This document shows, one piece after another, positions 8,973 through 16,160 of a stretch of DNA of 64,000 nucleotides. The first letter of the stretch is position 1, and every line of letters begins with the position of its first letter. This DNA is from an endosymbiont of Acanthamoeba sp. UWC8. Its GTDB lineage: Bacteria > Pseudomonadota > Alphaproteobacteria > Rickettsiales > Midichloriaceae. The stretch is taken from assembly GCF_000730245.1 (NCBI RefSeq), contig NZ_CP004403.1:1-64000 (forward strand), read 5' to 3'. Position numbers and translations under genes: made by a program. The notes under the pieces were generated by a model, which was not told where the DNA came from, made no database searches, and saw only the letters and a program-made list of their open reading frames with translations.

Positions 8973-10310
8973 ATGAAAAACTCTAAAACTATTAAGCAAT
9001 TCGGGAGAGCCGTAATATTTATAATAACTTTATTCATATTAACCCCAGTTTCCTTTTCAAAAAACCAATCTGCTTTTAATATATTTTCTTCAGGCAAAGA
9101 AGACAAAAACAATTTAAAATTTTTTAAAGAAGTATTAGATAGAGTTAAAAAAGAATATATTACTGAAGTTGATGATAAGCAATTAATTGAGAATGCGCTT
9201 GATGGTATGCTTTCTTCACTTGATCCGCACTCGGGGTTTTTTGATCAGAAAGCTTATAAAGAGTTTAAGACTATAACTTCTGGAGAATTCGTCGGCTTAG
9301 GTATTGAAGTAATGATGGAAAACGGATTTATAAAAGTGGTATCCCCTTATGATGGTAGCCCCGCCGAAAAGGCCGGCTTAAAAACCAATGATTATATTAC
9401 TGCAATTGAAGGAGAAGTAGTTAGAGGAATGAAGCTTAGTGAGGCGGTTGAAAAGTTAAAAGGTGCGCCTAATACTAAAGTGAATATTACGGTTTTTCGA
9501 GAATCTACCGGGCAAAATCTGCAAATGAGTATTACCAGAAAGTTAGTTCCACTTATTCCGCTTAAAGCAAGAATTATTTCGGATGATGTATTATATGTTA
9601 AGATTTTAAATTTTAATGAAAAAGTATCAACTGACTTAAAATCGGAAGTCAAGAAATTAATCGGCATAAACGGAGAGATAAAAGGCGCAGTATTGGATTT
9701 AAGATCAAACCCGGGTGGCCTGCTTGATCAGGCCTGTGAAGTAAGTGATTTATTTTTAAATGAAGGGGAGATAGTTACAATAAAAGGTAGAGACCCGAGT
9801 AAAATTAAAGTATATAAAGCTTTTCCGGGAGATATTATTAATAACTTGCCAATGGTAGTTTTGATTAATGCCGGCACTGCTTCGGCACCTGAGATTGTCG
9901 CGGGAGCATTACAAGATAATAAAAGAGCTATCATAGTTGGTGAAAAGTCGTTCGGTAAAGGTTCCGTACAAAGTACGATACCATTTTCAAACGGCACGGC
10001 AATAAAAATAACAACCGCCAAATATTATACCCCCTCAGGGAGATCAATTCAAGCCGAAGGAATAAAGCCTGATATTTATATTGAAGAGGCAATAGTTAAG
10101 CCGGTGGACAAAACTAATATACTGTATAAATCTGAGCAATCACTGAAAGGTCATTTGCAAAATGAGCATAAAAATAATACTGCCGAGAAAAAGGATGTTC
10201 GAAACAATACTAAAATAGAGCTGAAAATTGAAGAGGATTTTCAATTGCTTAGGGCAGTAGACCTGATTAAAGGGATGACAATATATAACCAACTAAAAAG
10301 AGTTAACTAA
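8973..10310 (+). CDS. ctpA: S41 family C-terminal processing protease (CtpA/Prc type)
   Basis: This is a periplasmic serine protease that trims or degrades proteins from their C-terminus. A signal peptide or anchor occupies residues 1-30, a PDZ domain follows (GLGIEVMMENGFIKVVSPY onward), and the S41 core carries the Ser-Lys dyad: Ser304 in GTASAPEI and Lys329 in SFGKGSVQ. The spacing of 25 equals that of E. coli Tsp. I chose the ATG at 8973 because the upstream option at 8955 is a TTG that only adds six residues before the signal peptide. The stop overlaps the start of the next gene (TAATG), suggesting coupling to the thioredoxin-like protein. Confidence 0.94.
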   Translation: MKNSKTIKQFGRAVIFIITLFILTPVSFSKNQSAFNIFSSGKEDKNNLKFFKEVLDRVKKEYITEVDDKQLIENALDGMLSSLDPHSGFFDQKAYKEFKTITSGEFVGLGIEVMMENGFIKVVSPYDGSPAEKAGLKTNDYITAIEGEVVRGMKLSEAVEKLKGAPNTKVNITVFRESTGQNLQMSITRKLVPLIPLKARIISDDVLYVKILNFNEKVSTDLKSEVKKLIGINGEIKGAVLDLRSNPGGLLDQACEVSDLFLNEGEIVTIKGRDPSKIKVYKAFPGDIINNLPMVVLINAGTASAPEIVAGALQDNKRAIIVGEKSFGKGSVQSTIPFSNGTAIKITTAKYYTPSGRSIQAEGIKPDIYIEEAIVKPVDKTNILYKSEQSLKGHLQNEHKNNTAEKKDVRNNTKIELKIEEDFQLLRAVDLIKGMTIYNQLKRVN

Positions 10311-10801
10311 TGAAAAACTTAAAAATAATTTTTGCTATCCTACTTTTTAATCTTTTACTTTCTTTAAAAGCTTATGCTTTTGAATTAAAAGAAATTATGC
10401 CTTCACAATTTCCGGGTGTAGTAGAAAGCAAAAATATAAGATTAATATATATATTTACTTCATGGTGCTCGGTTTGTAAGCGTGTGTTTCCTGAAGTTGT
10501 CGAGTTATACAAAGATTTTGATCCTAAGGATGTTGATATTATGTTGATTTCTTTAGATGATAATGATGAAGTGGTTAACGACGCATTTAAGCTTTATAAA
10601 GATCAAAACTTTGTTATTTATCGAATCAATCAGGATAGCCCGCAGGAAGTAATGCAAGGATTGTTAAAAGCAGGAATCCTCTATAAAGGCAGTGTTCCGC
10701 ATTCAACGATTATTGATGAAAAAGATAATATAGTTGTTAACGGAAGCTATAAAATTCACTCACTTAAAAAAGCCGTTGAGTATTTAATTAAGAATAAATA
10801 A
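10310..10801 (+). CDS. Periplasmic thioredoxin-like protein
   Basis: The 163-residue product has an N-terminal signal peptide (hydrophobic residues 5-23 ending AYA) followed by a thioredoxin fold with the redox motif SWCSVCKR, Cys53 and Cys56, and a later cis-proline context in GSVPHSTII. It most resembles TlpA/ResA-type periplasmic thiol oxidoreductases. The ATG overlaps the ctpA stop by one base. The CSVC dipeptide differs from the CGPC of cytoplasmic thioredoxin. Substrates, for example cytochrome c maturation factors, cannot be read from the sequence. Confidence 0.88.
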   Translation: MKNLKIIFAILLFNLLLSLKAYAFELKEIMPSQFPGVVESKNIRLIYIFTSWCSVCKRVFPEVVELYKDFDPKDVDIMLISLDDNDEVVNDAFKLYKDQNFVIYRINQDSPQEVMQGLLKAGILYKGSVPHSTIIDEKDNIVVNGSYKIHSLKKAVEYLIKNK

Positions 10802-10831
10802 TTATAGTCTAATTTTGTTTATTTAAAAATT

Positions 10832-10845
10832 GGTATGCATTTTGC
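10832..10845 (+). promoter_or_regulatory. Sigma-54 promoter of the chimeric flgE-like gene
   Basis: TTGGTATGCATTTTGCT contains GG at 10832-10833 and GC at 10844-10845 with exactly ten bases between, the -24/-12 geometry of RpoN promoters. Transcription would begin near 10857, leaving a leader of about 28 bases before the ATG at 10886. The element and the leader closely match those in front of flgE at 11518. Confidence 0.8.
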
Positions 10846-10885
10846 TATATAATAATTTATATAGATTTTACACCAAGGGGAAATT

Positions 10886-11479
10886 ATGAATAATCAGGAT
10901 ATTACCTTCTATAATACAAATAATATTGATGACAAAAACCGAATATTATTTTCTGAAAGCAAATCATACGAAATTAATGATAACGGTAATATACCTACAG
11001 GCGCAGGCACAATAGATAGCTTATACCCGGTAAGTATTCAGCAGTTAGTAAGTCAAGCAACCGCTTCAGGTAATATCGGTATATCGAATAGGATGAGTGA
11101 TGATAGATTGAACGCAATCCTTATCGTCAATAAAAAAACAATAATTTTAGGAAAGAACGAATTAACTAAAGAAGATATTAAAGCAGATATAATGTGTGAC
11201 TTCGGACGAAAACCACTATATGGGTTGCCATTTGGTGATAATGATAATTTGCTTTCAGACAATGATATGACGGCTAAATTAGTCTCAATGTATTCTTTTA
11301 AACCGTCCAGCTATGCAACATGGCATATTAAGGCAAAATTTGAATTTCAAAATAAAATTTATACGGTTGAAGACCCGTGCAAAGATAAATCTCCATATCA
11401 GCAGGAAGAAATAAATTCCGATGAATATGCAGTTAAAAATATAGAACTTGCCTTCGCTAATGAAAATTATGAATTTTAA
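10886..11479 (+). CDS. Chimeric protein with a fragment of flagellar hook protein FlgE
   Basis: The 197-residue product starts MNNQDIT, echoing MGNQAIT of FlgE, and at residues 32-65 holds a segment (NGNIPTGAGTIDSLYPVSI and onward) that aligns with FlgE 131-166 with only scattered changes. The remaining 130 residues show no FlgE similarity and no recognised domain. The promoter, leader and ribosome binding site (AAGGGGAAATT) are also duplicates of the flgE upstream region. It lacks the FlgE N- and C-terminal coiled-coil segments needed for axial assembly, so it cannot be a hook subunit. It is either a decaying duplicate or a recruited gene that is coexpressed with flgE. Confidence 0.8.
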   Translation: MNNQDITFYNTNNIDDKNRILFSESKSYEINDNGNIPTGAGTIDSLYPVSIQQLVSQATASGNIGISNRMSDDRLNAILIVNKKTIILGKNELTKEDIKADIMCDFGRKPLYGLPFGDNDNLLSDNDMTAKLVSMYSFKPSSYATWHIKAKFEFQNKIYTVEDPCKDKSPYQQEEINSDEYAVKNIELAFANENYEF

Positions 11480-11517
11480 AAAATAATAATGCATATACTG
11501 CCGATTTTTTAGAAATT

Positions 11518-11531
11518 GGCATGTATATTGC
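11518..11531 (+). promoter_or_regulatory. Sigma-54 promoter of flgE
   Basis: TTGGCATGTATATTGCTT has GG at 11518-11519 and GC at 11530-11531 separated by ten bases, close to the RpoN consensus TGGCAC-N5-TTGC. Start of transcription would be near 11543, about 28 bases before the flgE ATG. In Caulobacter, hook genes are sigma-54 and FlbD dependent, and a FlbD-type activator is encoded at 36119-37408. Confidence 0.88.
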
Positions 11532-11570
11532 TTAATAGATGTTATATAAGATTACGGATAGGGGGAAATT

Positions 11571-14306
11571 ATGGGTAATCAAGCTATTACAACGGCGGTA
11601 ACAGGGTTATCGGCTGCTGAGAAATCGGTTTCGTTAATAAGCGGAAACATAGCCAATGAACATACTGACGGGTATAAAGCATTTCAACAGATGCTAGGCT
11701 CAAATGCTAATGCGGACGGGAGGTCAAGCTCAGGAGTAACGGGTTATATCAGAGCAAATATTGATACACAAGGCAGCATGAAAAATACCGAAGTATCAAC
11801 TGATATAGCTATAAACGGAAACGGTATGTTTGCAGTCGGTGATGCTAATGCAGGGGGCGGTAAAAATTCAATATTATTTGCACGAGCCGGCTCATTTAGA
11901 GCTGATGAAAAAGGGAATTTATCCTTACCCTCGGGAGAAGCGTTGCTGGGATGGTCATTAGATGATGCGGGTAATATGCCTCCAGGTGCAGGAACAACAG
12001 ATAGCTTAAGCCCTGTAAGCATTCAACAACTGGTTTCTCAAGCAACAGCTACAAGTAATATTACATTCAAACCAAACCTTAATTCCACCGAGATAGTAAC
12101 CGGCGATAGGCAAGTAACTATTGATATAGCTAATAGCGGTTCTAAAGCTTCACCTCATAATGCATTCATTAAAGCAAATGATGTTCTTTATGCAAACCCT
12201 GCTAATTCATTAAAAGTCGGCGAAGGTTTTAGTGTTACTATGCCGGTATTGCAAAGTGATGGAAAAACACTAAAAATGACTCCTACTTACTTTACTTACG
12301 GCGGGTTTTCTCAAGCTAATCTTTTAGGAGATGCGGGCACGGATCTAGTAGGAACGGTAACTGATAATATAATGATTACAGTCGGGAACAATACGGCAAC
12401 TCTTACTAGGGGTGCAGGAACTACTAATTTAGAAGTTATGCAAAATGTAGTTAATCAAATTAACAATATATATAATACTTTTTTAAGTGCCAGAATTGTA
12501 AGTGAAGGGGGTAATTCTACAATCCTTATATCTCCGCTTGATGCTAACCAGGCGATGAATTTTTCCGGTACCGGTGATTTACAATCAAAATTAGGATTAA
12601 CTACTAATACTACGGCAGGAGCTAATAGATTCGCTTCATTACAAAACATTACCGATGCCTTAAATAAAATTACCGGGATTACTGCAAAAGTAAGTAGCGG
12701 TGATAATGCGGGTATTACTATATCCTCCGCAAAAGCAATGTATCTTGATAACTATCAACCGCTTGGAGCAGGAAGCGATTTTCTTTCGGAATTTAATATT
12801 GCTCCCGGATATATTGATTCATTGTATAATCCGTATGATTTAAATAATAATATGGCTAATGGAGCATTTATTCCTGCTTATAAAGAAGATATAGTTATAT
12901 ATGATGCAATGGGTAATGCTTATAATTTTGTAGTAAGCTTCCTTAAGATAGGGGTTAACTCATGGGCTTCCGAGGTTTATTCTTTAGATAAAACCGTGAT
13001 AAATAATGGAAGAACTGATGGTTTAGTGCAGGCCGGAATAGTGAATTTTGATAGTACCGGGAAATTGCAAGCTTATGTTCAAGCTGTGCAAAGCACAACC
13101 AGCACCAATATTTTGAATCCCGGTACATCACTCGGGGCAACCAACGGCCAGAATATGACTATTCAAAGCGGTACTACTACTCATACTTTCACCTATGATG
13201 AGGCAATAGTTACCAGTGCTACAACATTAGGTGCAGGTGTTACTCTTGTTGGTGTGGCAACCGATACTTTAGATATCACAGTCGGTGGATCAACTTATAA
13301 TTTTGCAAGGGGCAGCGGTACAACCAACTTAGCGGTTTTAAATGATATAGCTGCGCAAATTAACTCGACTAGGGGAGAAGATGCTTTAAAGGCAACCGTT
13401 AAAAATTTAGGCGCGGGCAACTATGCATTGAATATTAGCCCAGCCGATATCACTAAAGATATTACTATTGCGACAACCGCATTAGGAACTGACCTTGGTA
13501 TTCTTAATACTGACAGCGTATTAGCTGACCCTGCGCGATATAGTACTTTATATGAATTAGCTGAAAGAATTAATGATACTTCATCTACTACTGATTCTTT
13601 AAAGGCATCAGTGATTCTAAACAGCGCAGGTTCATACCAACTTAAGATAGAACCGGTTAATCCTGCGTCTTATCTGACATTCGGCGGTACGAGTGGAGTA
13701 ATTAATACTCCGCTTGGTACTGGTGCAACTGATACCATATTCTCTGCTTTAGGTCTTCAAAATACAAATGCTGGAAAAGAATTGGCAGCATTAGGTGAAA
13801 CAGTAACTATTAATTGGTCTGATTCTATCAAAGCTGCTCCTAATGTGGTAACCATTAATTTCGGTTTGCCCGGTGACCCTGAAGCAATAAGCCAAATTAA
13901 TCAGGATTTTATTGTAAGAAAGAAAGAAAATGATGGTGCGGTAACCGGTGAACTGAGTTCTATTGAGATTGATAGGGAAGGTAACATAGTTGCTAATTTT
14001 ACTAATGGAAAAGTAAGGAAAATATATAAAATAGCAATTGCTTCTTTTACTAACTATAACGGACTTACCGCAGTTTCGGATACATTATTTACCACAAGTA
14101 AGGATTCGGGTGCGTTGGATTTAAAGCAAGCAGGCGGAAATGGTGTAGGTGAAGTAAGATCAGGTACATTAGAAGGTTCAAACGTTAATGTTGCTGATGA
14201 GCTTGCTCATTTGATTCAAGCGCAGACTTGGTATCAGGCTAATGCTAAAGTAATTAATATTGCCAATAGCCTCTTTGACGAATTGATCCATAGAACTTAC
14301 GCTTAA
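11571..14306 (+). CDS. flgE: Flagellar hook protein FlgE, enlarged
   Basis: FlgE polymerises into the hook, the universal joint of the flagellum, after export through the flagellar type III system. The N-terminus has the rod/hook signature (AITTAVTGLSAAEKSVSLIS, then NIANEHTDGYKAF) and the C-terminus the matching axial helix ending ANAKVINIANSLFDELI. At 911 residues it is far longer than the 400-600 usual for the family. The extra length lies in the outer domains, where related segments recur, e.g. around 262-335, 564-630 and 656-700 (AARGSGTTNLAVLNDIAAQI-like, then LNISP or LKIEP), resembling flagellin hook IN motifs. A strong AGGGGG ribosome binding site precedes the ATG. It is alone here, apart from its chimeric duplicate. 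Confidence 0.95.
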   Translation: MGNQAITTAVTGLSAAEKSVSLISGNIANEHTDGYKAFQQMLGSNANADGRSSSGVTGYIRANIDTQGSMKNTEVSTDIAINGNGMFAVGDANAGGGKNSILFARAGSFRADEKGNLSLPSGEALLGWSLDDAGNMPPGAGTTDSLSPVSIQQLVSQATATSNITFKPNLNSTEIVTGDRQVTIDIANSGSKASPHNAFIKANDVLYANPANSLKVGEGFSVTMPVLQSDGKTLKMTPTYFTYGGFSQANLLGDAGTDLVGTVTDNIMITVGNNTATLTRGAGTTNLEVMQNVVNQINNIYNTFLSARIVSEGGNSTILISPLDANQAMNFSGTGDLQSKLGLTTNTTAGANRFASLQNITDALNKITGITAKVSSGDNAGITISSAKAMYLDNYQPLGAGSDFLSEFNIAPGYIDSLYNPYDLNNNMANGAFIPAYKEDIVIYDAMGNAYNFVVSFLKIGVNSWASEVYSLDKTVINNGRTDGLVQAGIVNFDSTGKLQAYVQAVQSTTSTNILNPGTSLGATNGQNMTIQSGTTTHTFTYDEAIVTSATTLGAGVTLVGVATDTLDITVGGSTYNFARGSGTTNLAVLNDIAAQINSTRGEDALKATVKNLGAGNYALNISPADITKDITIATTALGTDLGILNTDSVLADPARYSTLYELAERINDTSSTTDSLKASVILNSAGSYQLKIEPVNPASYLTFGGTSGVINTPLGTGATDTIFSALGLQNTNAGKELAALGETVTINWSDSIKAAPNVVTINFGLPGDPEAISQINQDFIVRKKENDGAVTGELSSIEIDREGNIVANFTNGKVRKIYKIAIASFTNYNGLTAVSDTLFTTSKDSGALDLKQAGGNGVGEVRSGTLEGSNVNVADELAHLIQAQTWYQANAKVINIANSLFDELIHRTYA

Positions 14307-14316
14307 TATTATACAA

Positions 14317-14348
14317 GAGCTTATCAATAAAAGGTAAGCTCTCTTTAA
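14317..14348 (+). terminator. Probable terminator after flgE
   Basis: GAGCTTA at 14317-14323 pairs perfectly with TAAGCTC at 14335-14341 around an 11-base loop, 11 bases after the flgE stop. The following tract (TCTTTAAAA) is only weakly T-rich, so efficiency is uncertain. Confidence 0.5.
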
Positions 14349-14512
14349 AAAAACTGCTTCTAACCTTCGCAAGTTAAAACTTCTATAAAATTCTAAATTA
14401 TATAAAATATTTAAAGATAAATTATTAAGTATTTCTTATTTAATTTGTGTTTATCGTAAGTATTCTCAAAATAGGTAACTTAATTTTATTAAGAATTATA
14501 TGAGGTTAGGCA

Positions 14513-15151
14513 ATGGAATATAGCGAAGGCATTTTTAAAGCTTTACGAGAACAGCTTGTATTTGATGAGTTACAAAGCCAAGGAATAAATAATCAAAATG
14601 TTTTAGAAGCAATGCTTAAGGTTCCGAGACATGAATTTATTCCTGAGCAGGAAAAGCATTTAGCTTATGTAAATAGAGCATTGCCGATTGGATACAGTCA
14701 AACTATTTCTCAGCCGTTTATTGTAGCAACAATGACTCAAGCGGCAAATTTAGATAAAGATTCTAAGGTACTTGAAATCGGTACCGGAAGCGGTTATCAA
14801 GCTGCAATTTTAGGGAATATATGTAAAGAAGTTTATTCAATAGAGGTAGTTGAGCCATTAGCAAAGCAAGCTACAAAAGTACTAAAGAAGTTAGGATATA
14901 ATAATATACATATTCGTATTGGAGACGGATATGACGGTTGGAAGGAGAACGCGCCGTTTGATGCTATTATTGTTACCGCAGTTATTGCAAAAGTGCCGGA
15001 GTCGCTTCTTTCTCAACTTAAAATCGGAGGTAAGCTTATCATTCCCGTAGGTGAGGAATATGGTGATCAGGAATTGCTTGCAATTACTAAAACAAATAAA
15101 GGCTACGAAACTACTTACCTAATGCCGGTTAAATTCGTACCCTTTATTTAA
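14513..15151 (+). CDS. pcm: Protein-L-isoaspartate O-methyltransferase
   Basis: Pcm methylates isoaspartyl residues in damaged proteins so that they can revert to aspartate. The 212-residue product has VPRHEFIPE, the SQPFIVA block and the SAM-binding glycine motif LEIGTGSGYQAAILG at about 85-99, all typical of the PCMT family, and ends with the family's VKFVPF-like tail. A GAGG ribosome binding site lies about 9 bases before the ATG. It stands between flgE and the convergent dapF, with a shared hairpin between the two stops. Confidence 0.95.
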   Translation: MEYSEGIFKALREQLVFDELQSQGINNQNVLEAMLKVPRHEFIPEQEKHLAYVNRALPIGYSQTISQPFIVATMTQAANLDKDSKVLEIGTGSGYQAAILGNICKEVYSIEVVEPLAKQATKVLKKLGYNNIHIRIGDGYDGWKENAPFDAIIVTAVIAKVPESLLSQLKIGGKLIIPVGEEYGDQELLAITKTNKGYETTYLMPVKFVPFI

Positions 15152-15176
15152 AAATAAGTTTATTAGAAACTTATTT
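15152..15176. terminator. Bidirectional hairpin between pcm and dapF
   Basis: AAATAAGTTT (15152-15161) pairs perfectly with AAACTTATTT (15167-15176) around a five-base loop. It begins directly after the pcm stop and contains the dapF stop codon, so it could terminate either transcript. There is no long T run after it, which weakens the call. Confidence 0.5.
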
Positions 15177-15975
15177 GGCCTTCAAAACACTTAACTGCCG
15201 AACCTGTCATTAACACTTCTAAATCTTCGGTTATTTCTATTAATAATGTTCCGCCCGGTAAATCAACCTTACATTTATTATTAATTAGCTTTTGAGTATA
15301 TGCAATAATGGCGGTTGCACAAGCTCCGCTTCCGCAGGCAAGGGTTATGCCTGCTCCTCTTTCATATACGGTAAGAGCAATGTGATTATTATCTAAAATA
15401 TGTGCAAAGTTAACGTTTACCGCTTGAGGAAATAGTTCATGGCTTTCAAAAAACGCTCCATACTTAGCAACACTTTCAAGCTCTAATGGAATTGAAGAAA
15501 AAAATACTAAATGAGGATTGCCCATACTAAGCGCAGCTCCTTGTTTAAATCCTTCTATCTCAAAATTTAAATTTAACGGATCAACCGGAGAAGAGAGTGG
15601 GATCTTATCCCAAGCAAATTCAGGTTTACCCATATTAACCGTATAATGAGGTTCATTATTTAAAGGGGGCAGTTTCTTAAAAAATAATAACCTTTCACCT
15701 ACTTCAATTGCACCGCTATCTCTACCGGTCAAATCAGCTACACATCTTGCAGCATTTCCGCAATTGCCTGCAGCGGAGCCGTCTGCATTATAAATAGACA
15801 TTTTTATATCCGCTCTACCGGAATTAGAAAGTATTATAAGTTGATCAAAGCCAATTCCCTTGTTCCTGTTGCTCATTTTTTTAATATCTTGGGAAGAAAA
15901 GCTTATCTTTCCCTCTCGCTCATCGAAGATAGCAAAGTCGTTGCCGACACCATGCATTTTTATAAATTTAAGCAT
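15163..15975 (-). CDS. dapF: Diaminopimelate epimerase
   Basis: DapF converts LL- to meso-diaminopimelate, the last step before lysine and the cross-linking residue of peptidoglycan. The 270-residue protein has the two catalytic cysteines in their motifs, Cys72 in GNCGNAARC and the second in ACGSGACAT near residue 216, and the family N-terminus MLKFIKMHGVGNDF. I chose the ATG at 15975; an upstream in-frame TTG at 16029 would add 18 residues before the conserved start. Its presence with mreB and mltG in the window supports active peptidoglycan metabolism. Confidence 0.96.
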   Translation of the reverse strand: MLKFIKMHGVGNDFAIFDEREGKISFSSQDIKKMSNRNKGIGFDQLIILSNSGRADIKMSIYNADGSAAGNCGNAARCVADLTGRDSGAIEVGERLLFFKKLPPLNNEPHYTVNMGKPEFAWDKIPLSSPVDPLNLNFEIEGFKQGAALSMGNPHLVFFSSIPLELESVAKYGAFFESHELFPQAVNVNFAHILDNNHIALTVYERGAGITLACGSGACATAIIAYTQKLINNKCKVDLPGGTLLIEITEDLEVLMTGSAVKCFEGQISF

Positions 15976-16160
15976 TGTGAGTATATAAAAGTTTAATTCT
16001 TTTATATTAGCTTTTTGAGAGAGAAGCAAGATAATGGACGTTAGTTATAAATGGTTAGAAAAAAGTATAATGCTAGTCTTTATATTTATATTATTAGTCG
16101 GTTAATTGTTTATTAACTAATTTATTTTAGAATTAGGAAATAATCGTTACGGGAGGATTT

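Noticed and set aside
16034-16105. 23-codon frame with a hydrophobic end before the repeat gene
   Set aside because: Too short and without a convincing ribosome binding site.
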